Position numbers and translations under genes: made by a program
The notes under the pieces: generated by a model
Seen by the model: only the letters and a program-made list of their open reading frames with translations
What the model was told of the DNA's origin: nothing
Database searches by the model: none
Part shown: piece by piece, positions 43,110 to 51,582 of the stretch
Numbering within the stretch: position 1 is the stretch's first letter
Layout of the letters: every line of letters starts with the position of its first letter
From: an uncultured Anaerolineae bacterium
GTDB taxonomy: Bacteria > Chloroflexota > Anaerolineae > Anaerolineales > Villigracilaceae
Reading direction: 5' to 3'
Assembly (NCBI GenBank): GCA_903854805.1
Contig: CAINXK010000224.1
Span: 1-52,242 of the forward strand
Length of the DNA stretch: 52,242 nt

Positions 43110-44804
43110 ATGACACTCACAATTTCCAGGCTAACTGATCAACTTGGCGTTTCTCAGCACAAACGGCATTTGCTGTATCTCGCCGCAACAATTACCACCA
43201 CCCTGCTCATCGGTTACCAATTTGGTACCTTTGATGAGGCTATGCATATCCCATTTCTGAAAGACATCGCCAACCCGGCTCTCTATCCAGGCGATGAGAT
43301 GCTAGCCCTACATAATATTTATTATTCATATTTCTGGCTATTTTTTATTCCTTTTCTGAAGCTCGGATGGCTTGAACCCGTTCTATTTATCGTCCATATT
43401 TCAAGCATCTACCTGAGTTATTGGGCCATTTGGGAATTGAGTGAAACCCTTTTTCACAACCGACTGACTTCACTGATCAGTGTAATTGCATTCATAGTGC
43501 CGCATTTCAGTTTTGTTGGTTTTCCAGTTTTCGAGTTTGCCCCACTCAGCCGTACTTTTGTACTGCCCTTCTTACTGATTGCCATGACCCAATTCTTCAA
43601 GGGTCGCGTTATCCTGGCTTTTCTGATCGCCGGACTGATGTATAACATCCATGTAGTTTCAGTCAATTTTATTCTAGCAATGTTCGGGCTGGCCTGTCTA
43701 CTGGAATTTTCGCGCATCGGCATCCGAAAAATCATGCCGGGGTTGGCCATTTTTATCGTGGGCGCACTGCCCGTACTTTTATGGAAGATGGGTGGTGACC
43801 CCATAGATCTGTCGCTGCGTCCGGACTGGGTGGCTTTCCTCAACCTAACCTTATTCAGGCATATATTTGCCATGATTGGGCAATACTGGGGAACCTGGGT
43901 AATTGTATTTAGCGGGTTAAGCGCCCTGGCATTATTCTTCATCGCGGCCCCTAAAGCGCGTTCATTTCCAACGACCAACACAGCCCGGATATTCATTTAC
44001 GCCGGCATCATCGTCCTGGTCGTTAATGTGATTTGCGTTTACTGGCTGCCTGTCACCATTATCATCCAATCTCAGATTGCTCGGATTGGTTTGTGGGTCC
44101 TGATCCTGGCGTATTTGTTCTTTGCCAACCTGCTGGCACAGCTTTATTCTGAGAAAAAACTTTCGTCTGTGGCCTTCTGGTTGCTATTAACTACTTTTAT
44201 CATTTCGCCGCTGCCAATTCTGCCGCTCATAACCTGGCTATTTATCCGCTTCGTAAAAAATATTACGGTTATAAAAATCGCGGCAGTTGTAGTGCCTGTC
44301 TCTATTCTGGCAAGTTTCACGATCTTTATGACACTCGGTTTCTGGCACCCAGGAATTTTTATTTATGGAGAAAAAACCCCCTGGGTGAATGTCCAGGATT
44401 GGGCCAGGATAAACACACCCATAAGTGCGCGCTTTATTACGCCACCCGAGAAGTGGGGGGTACAAGAATCGGATTGGCGCGTACATTCCGAACGCTCCAG
44501 CGCAATCACGCTTTCAGAGCTGCTGGTTGCAGCCTTTCAACCAGGCTACGAAGTAGAATGGAAACCGCGCTTTGAAGAGCTTGCCCCTGGCGCGCTAGCT
44601 AAATTTAACGGTGATTATTTCTGGAATGTGGAAGTTACCCGTCAAGCGTATGCAAGCTTATCAACCCAGCAACTTTTGAAGGCTGCCTGCCGCGAAGATG
44701 TCCAATACATTGTTGGCGAAAAACCTTTCCAACACCCACTGCCACTCGCCTATGAGAATTCGGCATTTGTAGTTTACGCGGTCAGTAAGACAGATTGCAA
44801 ATAA
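43110..44804 (+). CDS. Polytopic membrane protein, GT-C/DUF6798-like
   Basis: This 564-residue protein has about 10-12 membrane helices followed by a soluble C-terminal domain of about 130 residues. A loop after the first helix carries FDEAMHIPFLKDIANPALYPGDE, with acidic residues placed as in GT-C-fold glycosyltransferases and DUF6798 proteins. The end (RFITPPEKWGVQESDWRVHSERSS) resembles the outer domain of that group. Substrate and role are unknown. It starts directly behind the alaS terminator and has no visible ribosome site. Confidence 0.6.
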   Translation: MTLTISRLTDQLGVSQHKRHLLYLAATITTTLLIGYQFGTFDEAMHIPFLKDIANPALYPGDEMLALHNIYYSYFWLFFIPFLKLGWLEPVLFIVHISSIYLSYWAIWELSETLFHNRLTSLISVIAFIVPHFSFVGFPVFEFAPLSRTFVLPFLLIAMTQFFKGRVILAFLIAGLMYNIHVVSVNFILAMFGLACLLEFSRIGIRKIMPGLAIFIVGALPVLLWKMGGDPIDLSLRPDWVAFLNLTLFRHIFAMIGQYWGTWVIVFSGLSALALFFIAAPKARSFPTTNTARIFIYAGIIVLVVNVICVYWLPVTIIIQSQIARIGLWVLILAYLFFANLLAQLYSEKKLSSVAFWLLLTTFIISPLPILPLITWLFIRFVKNITVIKIAAVVVPVSILASFTIFMTLGFWHPGIFIYGEKTPWVNVQDWARINTPISARFITPPEKWGVQESDWRVHSERSSAITLSELLVAAFQPGYEVEWKPRFEELAPGALAKFNGDYFWNVEVTRQAYASLSTQQLLKAACREDVQYIVGEKPFQHPLPLAYENSAFVVYAVSKTDCK

Positions 44805-44840
44805 ATTAACGACAATAGTGTTTACGAAAGTCTCTGAAAA

Positions 44841-44916
44841 AACAGCAGCACACGGTTTTTTCGTGGTTATTTTGCACATACGAAACAGCACAACGCAAGA
44901 ATAACCACCTGCGACC
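44841..44916 (+). repeat. Copy B of a dispersed hairpin repeat
   Basis: This is the best-preserved copy. GTGGTTATT (44863-44871) pairs with AATAACCAC (44900-44908), and the stem extends inward with TTGC/GCAA. The loop contains AAACAGC. It aligns to copies at 40-112 and 47833-47890. Confidence 0.6.
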
Positions 44917-45010
44917 ATGATCCAACGTCAGGTAAATTTACCCAGTCAAACCTGGCGACTTGCATTCCAAACACCCAGTCAGAATGTTGATCCAACATCA
45001 GGAAATTTGC
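44917..45010. repeat. Direct repeats TGATCCAAC(G/A)TCAGG
   Basis: The unit TGATCCAACxTCAGGxAAATTT occurs twice, 68 bases apart. ACCCAGTCA also occurs twice between them. GGTAAATTTACC (near 44931-44942) is a palindrome. No coding frame covers the stretch. Confidence 0.5.
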
Positions 45011-45057
45011 GAAGGAGCTTGGCGCAACTGAAACTCGCGCCAAGCTCCTTCGCAAAT
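45005..45057. terminator. Perfect 21-bp inverted repeat between convergent genes
   Basis: Arms 45005-45025 and 45037-45057 are exact complements over an 11-base loop. There is no strong T-run. It lies between the convergent membrane protein and methyltransferase genes, so it may end transcription from both sides; a mobile-repeat origin is also possible. Confidence 0.5.
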
Positions 45058-45116
45058 CTGTTTAAGCGATAATATTACCGGAATCATTGTCGCATTCGCC
45101 TAACCTTTGTCAGGCA

Positions 45117-45821
45117 TTATTTAATTGCCCCAAAAGCCGCGAAAACACTGTTCTTATGCAATACATCCACAACCCCAAATCCCACTGCTCGCAGCATATC
45201 AAGCTGAAACATCAACGAGCGGGGCGTATCTTCCTGCTCAATATAACCGAAGACCTGTTCGCGATAAGAATCGCCTTTTAAAGCAGCTAAATACTCACCG
45301 TAACGGCTCCACATCAGGGTTTGTATGGATGTAGTTGAGTGCTCGATTAGATCTGAAATCCACAGAGAGCCTCCGGGGCGTAAAGCTGCGTAACATTTTG
45401 AAAAAACCGCTCGCCATTCATCCTCGCCGCGTAGGTGGTGAAAAACAGCTGCAGCCAGGATAATATCAAATTGAGATTCGCCAGCTTCAAACTCCCGAAT
45501 ATCCAACCGCGTGGGACTGAGAATGCCCAGCGTAGTGGGCGAAATCCGCTCGACCGCGCGAACAAGCATGGGGGCGCTCAAATCCAACAGCGTAATATTC
45601 AAATTGGGAATTTTCTGGATCATTTTCAACGAATAGTTCCCAGCCCCGCAACCAATATCAAGCAAGTGCGTGGCGAAAGGAGTGGCAACTGCCGCCGCCT
45701 GCGTCACAAGATCTAAAACCAGTGGCGCATCAATGGTTGCAGATTGCCCAGTTTCGAGGTTTGAAAATCTTTCCACATCGTTATCAAAACGAGTACGGAT
45801 TTGTTCAACGGTTGATTTCAT
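45117..45821 (-). CDS. Class I SAM-dependent methyltransferase
   Basis: This 234-residue Rossmann methyltransferase has motif I LLDIGCGAGNYSLKMI, an acidic end of strand 2 (ITLLDLS), ILAAAVFHHLRGEDEW and LRPGGSLWISDLIEH. The N-terminus has RFDNDVERFSNLETGQ, recalling CmoA/tRNA-type and SAM-binding small-molecule methyltransferases. The substrate cannot be told. It is the last gene of the minus-strand group that begins with the phosphatidylcholine-synthase-like gene. Confidence 0.88.
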   Translation of the reverse strand: MKSTVEQIRTRFDNDVERFSNLETGQSATIDAPLVLDLVTQAAAVATPFATHLLDIGCGAGNYSLKMIQKIPNLNITLLDLSAPMLVRAVERISPTTLGILSPTRLDIREFEAGESQFDIILAAAVFHHLRGEDEWRAVFSKCYAALRPGGSLWISDLIEHSTTSIQTLMWSRYGEYLAALKGDSYREQVFGYIEQEDTPRSLMFQLDMLRAVGFGVVDVLHKNSVFAAFGAIK

Positions 45822-45847
45822 TGGCTGCTCTTGTGTGGTGTCCGGTA

Positions 45848-46285
45848 TTACAATTCATACCAATAGGTATTGGTTTCCCACTTTTTAAATCCCATTTTTT
45901 GATACAAACCATTGGCTGCCACCCGCTGCGGATTGCAGGTTAATGAAACACCCTTCAGCCCCAGGTCGCGCGCTAACTGAAGCAGGTGGCGCACCAACAG
46001 TTCGCCAACCCCCTGACCGCGCAGGTTTTCATCTACGATCACATCTTCCACATGCGCGTGCTGGCCGCTGGGGGTACGGAAAACACCCAAAGTCGCCGCG
46101 CCGATAATCGGTCCAGTGTGACTGGATTTGTGAGCCACAATTAAAATACTGGAAGAATCTAAAAGTTTTTCCAATTCTTCCAGAGTGGGGGGTGGAGCCT
46201 TCGTCAACTGTGGCATCAGCCTTTCAAAAGCCGCCATCAATTCCGGGTCAATAAATTCAACACGGGTAACAAAGAAGTTGTTCAT
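45848..46285 (-). CDS. GNAT-family N-acetyltransferase
   Basis: This 145-residue GNAT protein has the acetyl-CoA site VIVDENLRGQGVGELLVRHLLQLARDLG (motif A, RGQGVG). LTCNPQRVAANGLYQKMGFKKWETNTYWYEL is the usual GNAT ending. It probably acetylates an amine on a small molecule or peptide. The acceptor is unknown. It lies between the aldolase and methyltransferase genes with gaps of 43 and 26 bases. Confidence 0.9.
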   Translation of the reverse strand: MNNFFVTRVEFIDPELMAAFERLMPQLTKAPPPTLEELEKLLDSSSILIVAHKSSHTGPIIGAATLGVFRTPSGQHAHVEDVIVDENLRGQGVGELLVRHLLQLARDLGLKGVSLTCNPQRVAANGLYQKMGFKKWETNTYWYEL

Positions 46286-46328
46286 ACAGTGGATTACCCG
46301 CTTCGCCGGGTTACTCCTCGTTTAGATT

Positions 46329-47006
46329 TCAAGAATGCCCATTCAGATACTTCTCTCGCATTGCCGACATTACTTCATCTGGCAGATGGTTTACTTTCCC
46401 CAAAACATGGGCTTTGACAAGTATCCTGGCGACGCTTTCAACCTGCTCGAGATGATTAAGTGCTTCTTCAAGATCCACGCCAAAAGTGAGCGCGCCATGG
46501 TTGCGAATAAGGATTGCATTATGCTCTTTAACATATTCCCGGATAGCTTCGGCATCATCCAAGGAATTGGGCATCGTAAAACGAGTCGTAGGGACAGGGC
46601 CAAGACCTTCCAAGACTTCAGGCAAAACATCAACGGGGAAGGGGATGCCTGCCACAGTTAACGCAGTAGCATTAGCAGGGTGGGCATGAATGACAGCACG
46701 AATATCCGGCCGTTGACGGTAAACTTCAAGATGCAACGGTGCTTCAGAAGAGAATTTCCGTTTGCGAACCGTGTCCGCCTTAATAATGGCACCATCCAGA
46801 TCGATGATCAATAAATCTTCCGGCTCCAGGCGTCCTTTGCATAGCTTGGAGGGCGTAATTACGATCCGATCGTTGCCCAATCGCATGGAAATATTTCCAG
46901 TGTTGGCATGCATCAATCCGTTTGAATAGCATATCCGTCCGGCTTCGATGATCGCCAGACGCAGGTCACGCTCAGTAGCGAAAGAAGATAGATGTAGATG
47001 ATTCAT
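46329..47006 (-). CDS. Class II aldolase (fuculose-phosphate aldolase type)
   Basis: This 225-residue zinc-dependent aldolase/adducin-family enzyme, like FucA or AraD, would split or epimerise a sugar phosphate. NTGNISMRLGNDRIVITPSK contains the substrate loop. IHAHPANATALTVAG gives the HxH zinc ligands, and IRNHGALTFGVDLEEALNHLEQVESVA the third His. The sugar substrate is not evident. It begins ten bases after the phosphatidylcholine-synthase-like gene, suggesting co-transcription. Confidence 0.9.
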   Translation of the reverse strand: MNHLHLSSFATERDLRLAIIEAGRICYSNGLMHANTGNISMRLGNDRIVITPSKLCKGRLEPEDLLIIDLDGAIIKADTVRKRKFSSEAPLHLEVYRQRPDIRAVIHAHPANATALTVAGIPFPVDVLPEVLEGLGPVPTTRFTMPNSLDDAEAIREYVKEHNAILIRNHGALTFGVDLEEALNHLEQVESVARILVKAHVLGKVNHLPDEVMSAMREKYLNGHS

Positions 47007-47016
47007 AGCTCACTCT

Positions 47017-47745
47017 TCAGGCAGCTGCCTGCAATTTGTTCCTGGGCCAAAGACTCAGTACAAAATAATATCCTACATAGATAAAGGAAACCCACACAAC
47101 CCAGCCTGGAACGTTCGGATACTGCATCACGCCCCAGATACCAATAATGCCATAAAGATAGGAAAGTATTAACGTCACCCTCTTCAAACGCTTATCGCGA
47201 CTCGGATAGACATACTTGATCGGAACAAACACGAGGATATTAAACAGAACCAAAAATGCCAGGTTCAACCAGGGGTTTAATTGCATAACCAGCATGTAAA
47301 GAATCACCACGTTCCAATAGGATGGGAAGCCCTTAAAAAAGTAATCGTTGGTTTCATCCGTTTTGGCATCCACCTGGGTAAATTGATACGCGGATGTGAG
47401 CAAGATTAGAAAAGCAATCGGAAATCTAAACATGCCAGGCAGGAAATCGCCTTCCACCAGGAACATCGCCGGGACGAGCACATAATTCAGATAATCTAGA
47501 ATATTATCAAGCAGAGCCCCATCGATGCCCTGGGCATAGGTCTTGACGTCTGCCCAACGTGCCAGCATACCATCAAAGCCATCAACAAAGATCGCCAGGA
47601 TCATCCATAGGACAGCCAACTTCCACTCATGATGGAAAACTGCCATCAACGCGAGCAAACCCCAGATCGCCCCAGTTGCTGTAAACAAGTGGACCGCATT
47701 GGCATAAATTTGTCGATTCAGAGGTAAGCGATGGTTTATAGTCAT
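47017..47745 (-). CDS. pcs: Phosphatidylcholine synthase-like CDP-alcohol transferase
   Basis: This 242-residue membrane enzyme has about eight helices. The CDP-alcohol motif reads DGFDGMLARWADVKTYAQGIDGALLDNILD, with the four Asp in place. YANAVHLFTATGAIWGLLALMAV at the start and YFFKGFPSYWNVVILYMLV then FVPIKYVYPSR are typical of bacterial Pcs, which condenses CDP-diacylglycerol with choline. A GGAG/AAGGTG site precedes the ATG. Related phosphatidylserine or phosphatidylglycerol enzymes lack the FKGFPSYWN block. Choline uptake genes are not visible. Confidence 0.82.
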   Translation of the reverse strand: MTINHRLPLNRQIYANAVHLFTATGAIWGLLALMAVFHHEWKLAVLWMILAIFVDGFDGMLARWADVKTYAQGIDGALLDNILDYLNYVLVPAMFLVEGDFLPGMFRFPIAFLILLTSAYQFTQVDAKTDETNDYFFKGFPSYWNVVILYMLVMQLNPWLNLAFLVLFNILVFVPIKYVYPSRDKRLKRVTLILSYLYGIIGIWGVMQYPNVPGWVVWVSFIYVGYYFVLSLWPRNKLQAAA

Positions 47746-47832
47746 TTCACCTTTTTCTCCAATCTTGAGGGCAACAGCATAAACTCTTAAAAATCACTAC
47801 ATGTTTAAACAAATTTTTATTAGACAGAATGG

Positions 47833-47890
47833 AACAGGTTGTTTTTGTGTTTATTTTTACCCAAAACAGCGCAGAAATAAACACCTTGGG
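47833..47890 (+). repeat. Copy C of a dispersed hairpin repeat
   Basis: GTGTTTATT (47847-47855) pairs with AATAAACAC (47876-47884); the loop has AAAACAGC. Relative to copy B one stem pair is changed on both sides (G-C to T-A), so pairing is conserved. It lies in the long leader of the pcs gene. Confidence 0.55.
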
Positions 47891-47952
47891 CAAACCAACG
47901 GCCAGACCGCTAACAAGAAAGCCCAAACCAACCATTACACTATTCCATCTTT

Positions 47953-47995
47953 CTGGTTTGTTACCAGATTATACACTGTGAAAAGAGTAATTCAA
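47953..47995 (-). promoter_or_regulatory. pcs operon promoter with palindrome
   Basis: On the minus strand TTGAAT (47995-47990), 16 bases and TATAAT (47973-47968) form a good promoter. It is followed at once by CTGGT-AACAA-ACCAG (47967-47953), a possible operator. The leader is about 215 bases. Confidence 0.55.
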
Positions 47996-48008
47996 GCTTT
48001 AATGAATA

Positions 48009-48056
48009 TAAAAATGGCTGGCGTCCCTATGTGTGGATACGCCAGCCATTTTTTTT
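48009..48056. terminator. Terminator after ileS
   Basis: A 14-bp stem (48011-48024 with 48039-48052) is flanked by A- and T-runs. It overlaps the ileS stop and ends the minus transcript. Confidence 0.85.
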
Positions 48057-51000
48057 AGACCTTCAGGAGGCCGATTGTGACCGTTTCTCCGTCAAATGTA
48101 TCTGTTATCAATTTGGCATTGACAGGGGCGCTGGCAAAGCTCAATTCGACCGTCAATGTTTCGCCTGTAATGTATTCATTGTGTTTCAAGATAGCATCTT
48201 TGAGCAGAGGGGATGCATCCAAATAAATGCGGATCCGGTCAGCCACATCCAAGCCGCTTTCCTTTCTAAAATCCTGCAACCGGCGCACAAACTCACGCGC
48301 CAGACCTTCGGCTGCCAATTCAGGGGTTAATTCCGTCACCAGCGCAGCAACATAAGAACCTTCTTCGGCAACAGCGAAACCTTCCTTGGCAAGCGATTTA
48401 ATTTCAACCTCAGCTGGCAGGATCTCATAGGTCTCGCCTTCGACGACCAATATCAGCCGGCCCTCTGTCAAAAGTACGTGCGCTGCATCTTCGCTGTTCA
48501 AAGCCAGAATAGCTTTTTGAATGGAAGGAAACTTATTTCCGTATTTCTGACCTAATTGTTTGGGCAAAGGCTTCACAGTATGCTGAAGAGCCTCGGTGCT
48601 GGCATCCAATAGGCGAACCTTCTTAACATTTAACTCATCCATCAGCAAATCATCATATTGACTGACTACGCCACGTTCACTAAGACTAGCCATCGAGAAA
48701 GCAGCTTCTGCCAACGGCTGGCGTACCTTGCGATTAGCTTTCGCGCGGGCAGCATGTCCGAGTGAAGCCAGACGCATAATCAGTTCCATATCGCGATTGA
48801 GTTTCTCGTCAACTAGGTTCGTATTCACTTCTGGCCAAACAGCCAGGTGAACCGATTCGGGGGCGCTCGGATCAAAAGTGCGCACCAGGTTCTGGTATAA
48901 CTCATCCGCCAGGAAAGGCATGGCCGGAGCAATCAGCTTGCTCATGGTCACAAGCGCCGTATAGAGGGTTGCATAAGCGGCTTGTTTGTCGGTATCCGAT
49001 TCTGATTTCCAGAAACGACGGCGTGAGCGACGCAAATACCAGGCCGATAGGTTCTCGACAAACTTCTCAAGCGGGCGAGTGGCACCGGTAGGATCATAAT
49101 TCTCGTAGGCGGCAGTAACATCACGGACGAGTGCATTGAGTTCAGATAACAGCCACTTATCCAGATAGCTGTACGCCAGTTCAGCATGCCCTTTTGCAGA
49201 GCCGCCGAGGTTCTGATCCGGCTTCCAACCATCCAAATTAGCATACGTCACAAAAAAGGAATAGACATTCCACAAAGGAATCGTGAAATTACGGAGTGCG
49301 TCACCAACCAGGTCAAGCGAGAAACGGCGTTCGTTACCGGGCGGTGTAGCGGTATACAGATACCAGCGTAAGGCATCGGCACCATGGATATTCAGCACAT
49401 CCCAGGGTTGGACAATGTTGCCCAACGATTTGGACATCTTGCGACCATCGGCATCTTGAATATGACCTGGGCTCAAAACATTTTTGAATGCCACACTTCC
49501 AAATAACATGGTACTGATGGCATGCAAGGAGTAGAACCAGCCACGGGTCTGATCAACGGCTTCGCTGATGTAATCCGCCGGATATTGCTGAGTGAATTTT
49601 TCCTTATTTTCAAACGGGTAATGCCACTGCGCATACGGCATTGCACCCGAATCAAACCAGACATCGATCAATTCCGGGACACGAGACATCTTACCACCAC
49701 ACTGCTGGCAGGCAAAATGTACTTTGTCCACGTAAGGCCGGTGCATGTCCAGATTCGACATATCGCGCCCGGTCAATTGGGCCAACTCTTCCAGTGAACC
49801 AATACAATGCTGGTAGCGACAGTCTGCGCACTCCCAGACCGGCAGAGGCGTACCCCAATAACGTTCGCGTGAAAGGGCCCAGTCGATATTATTCGCGAGC
49901 CAATTTCCAAAGCGACCATCCCTGAGATGATCCGGTACCCAGTTTATGGTTTGATTCAACTCTACCATCTTGTCTTTGAACTGGCTCGTGCGAATGTACC
50001 AGGCCTCGCGCGCGTAATAAAGCAAGGGCGTCTTACAACGCCAGCAGAATGGATAGGAGTGGGCGTAAGGTTCAGCGCGGAAGAGCAGACCACGGTTATG
50101 CAGATCAGTCTTGATGGATTCGTCAGCATCTTTGACAAAAATCCCACGCCAGGGTGTTACCTCCGGGATAAAAGTGCCATCCGGAGCAACTGTCATGATG
50201 ATTGGCAGATCAAGTTCCATGGCCACTTTCATATCGTCTGCGCCAAAAGCCGGAGCAAGGTGAACAAGACCAGTACCATCAGCTGTGGTTACAAAATCTG
50301 CCAGAACTACAAAGTGGGCTGGTTTTTCAGGAGGCAGGAATGTGAATAGGGGCTTGTATTTTGTGCCCTTCAGTTTTTTTCCTTTAAATGTATCCAGCAC
50401 TTTTACTTCTTCACCACGGAATACTTTATCCAGTAGTGCTTGAGCCAGAATTAATTTTTCTGTACCACCCTCTGCGAGAGTGCGCTCCACTTTGACGTAA
50501 TCCAGATCCGCGCCAGCAGCAACAGCCACATTGGCTGGCAGGGTCCAGGGCGTGGTCGTCCACACCAATAATGATGTGCCCGGCTCATCCATTAAAGGCA
50601 GGCGCACAAATACGGAAGGGTCGATCGCATCCTCGTAGCCCTGGGCCACTTCGTGGTCGGAAAGTGGTGTGCCACAACGCGGACAGTAGGGCACAACCTT
50701 GAAGCCCTGGTACAGCAGGTCTTTATCCCAAAATTGGCGTAAGATCCACCAGACCGATTCGATATAATCATTCGTAAAGGTAATGTATGCAGTTTTTAAG
50801 TCGACCCAAAAAGCAATCCGATCAGTCAGCCGCTCCCAATCCTGGATGTAATCGAAGGCTGATTTCCGGCATTCCTCATTAAACTTGGCAATGCCGTATT
50901 CCTCAATCTGTTGCTTATTAGTAAAGCCATGCCGCTTCTCAACTTCGATTTCGACCGGCAAACCATGGGTATCCCAACCACCGCGGCGTGAAACATGATA

Positions 51001-51231
51001 ACCACGCATGATTTTATAGCGTGGGAACATATCCTTGAATGCGCGCGCCAGAACATGGTGCACGCCTGGCTTTCCATTGGCGGTTGGCGGGCCTTCATAA
51101 AACACATATTCCGGCCCATCTGCCCGGGTAGAAAGGGTCTTTTCAAAGATCTTTTCTCTTTTCCAAAATTTTAGTACGGCTTCTTCCATCGCCGGAACAT
51201 CCAGCTTGGGAGATACTGGTTTAAACGACAT
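48055..51231 (-). CDS. ileS: Isoleucyl-tRNA synthetase, type 2, with GVHH motif
   Basis: This 1058-residue IleRS is of the eukaryote-like (IleRS2) type. The catalytic start reads YEGPPTANGKPGVHHVLARAF: the HIGH-type motif is G56-V-H-H59 rather than HxGH. KMSKS is intact (GRKMSKSLGN). The editing domain has VWTTTPWTLPANVAVA. Cys pairs CWRC, CADC and CQQC lie between, as in this type. Swapped GxHH motifs have been linked to very high mupirocin resistance in some IleRS2. The ATG at 51231 has GGAGGTG; the longer frame runs into the T-box. Confidence 0.95.
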   Translation of the reverse strand: MSFKPVSPKLDVPAMEEAVLKFWKREKIFEKTLSTRADGPEYVFYEGPPTANGKPGVHHVLARAFKDMFPRYKIMRGYHVSRRGGWDTHGLPVEIEVEKRHGFTNKQQIEEYGIAKFNEECRKSAFDYIQDWERLTDRIAFWVDLKTAYITFTNDYIESVWWILRQFWDKDLLYQGFKVVPYCPRCGTPLSDHEVAQGYEDAIDPSVFVRLPLMDEPGTSLLVWTTTPWTLPANVAVAAGADLDYVKVERTLAEGGTEKLILAQALLDKVFRGEEVKVLDTFKGKKLKGTKYKPLFTFLPPEKPAHFVVLADFVTTADGTGLVHLAPAFGADDMKVAMELDLPIIMTVAPDGTFIPEVTPWRGIFVKDADESIKTDLHNRGLLFRAEPYAHSYPFCWRCKTPLLYYAREAWYIRTSQFKDKMVELNQTINWVPDHLRDGRFGNWLANNIDWALSRERYWGTPLPVWECADCRYQHCIGSLEELAQLTGRDMSNLDMHRPYVDKVHFACQQCGGKMSRVPELIDVWFDSGAMPYAQWHYPFENKEKFTQQYPADYISEAVDQTRGWFYSLHAISTMLFGSVAFKNVLSPGHIQDADGRKMSKSLGNIVQPWDVLNIHGADALRWYLYTATPPGNERRFSLDLVGDALRNFTIPLWNVYSFFVTYANLDGWKPDQNLGGSAKGHAELAYSYLDKWLLSELNALVRDVTAAYENYDPTGATRPLEKFVENLSAWYLRRSRRRFWKSESDTDKQAAYATLYTALVTMSKLIAPAMPFLADELYQNLVRTFDPSAPESVHLAVWPEVNTNLVDEKLNRDMELIMRLASLGHAARAKANRKVRQPLAEAAFSMASLSERGVVSQYDDLLMDELNVKKVRLLDASTEALQHTVKPLPKQLGQKYGNKFPSIQKAILALNSEDAAHVLLTEGRLILVVEGETYEILPAEVEIKSLAKEGFAVAEEGSYVAALVTELTPELAAEGLAREFVRRLQDFRKESGLDVADRIRIYLDASPLLKDAILKHNEYITGETLTVELSFASAPVNAKLITDTFDGETVTIGLLKV

Positions 51232-51245
51232 ACACACCTCCGATA

Positions 51246-51500
51246 TAAAAACAAAAAAACCCTCGTCCACATAGGGACGAGAGCCAATTACACTCACGCG
51301 GTACCACCCAGTTTCCTGCGAAGCAGGCACTTGTATGAGGACTTGTTGCCGCAGCCTCTCGTCTTTTTAACGGGAACGAAACCGTCTTTCTTACTTGCTC
51401 ACGCTTTCAGATTGAAGCTCCGGAAGGATTTTCAGCCTGTTTCACTGATTCGGCTCACACCAACCCGAACTCGCTGACAGCTCCACTGGCTTACTCGTTT
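51246..51500 (-). promoter_or_regulatory. T-box leader controlling ileS
   Basis: On the minus strand the T-box sequence ACTGGGTGGTACCGCG (51312-51297) stands before a terminator stem (CTCGTCC/GGACGAG, 51282-51262) and a T-run. Upstream is a long Stem I region beginning AGTAAG. An ATC in the segment GAAAATCC could be the Ile specifier codon. Uncharged tRNA-Ile should prevent termination and raise ileS expression. Confidence 0.93.
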
Positions 51501-51502
51501 CC

Positions 51503-51529
51503 ATTATAGCTTTTATTATAGCAATATTA
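51503..51529 (-). promoter_or_regulatory. AT-rich promoter region of ileS
   Basis: Several TATAAT-like hexamers on the minus strand (for example at 51508-51503 and 51518-51513) lie directly upstream of the T-box. The exact start cannot be fixed. Confidence 0.35.
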
Positions 51530-51582
51530 TAACCATTTCAGCCGATCACGGCAAGCACGGATTGGCACGGATTGCCCAGCTT

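Noticed and set aside
46290..46317. Hairpin between the GNAT and aldolase genes as terminator
   Set aside because: One mismatch in a short stem and no T-run; the genes are probably co-transcribed.
47747..47935. 62-codon minus frame filling the pcs leader and ending one base before its ATG
   Set aside because: No ribosome site, it spans repeat copy C, and composition gives no support; a leader peptide remains only a remote possibility.
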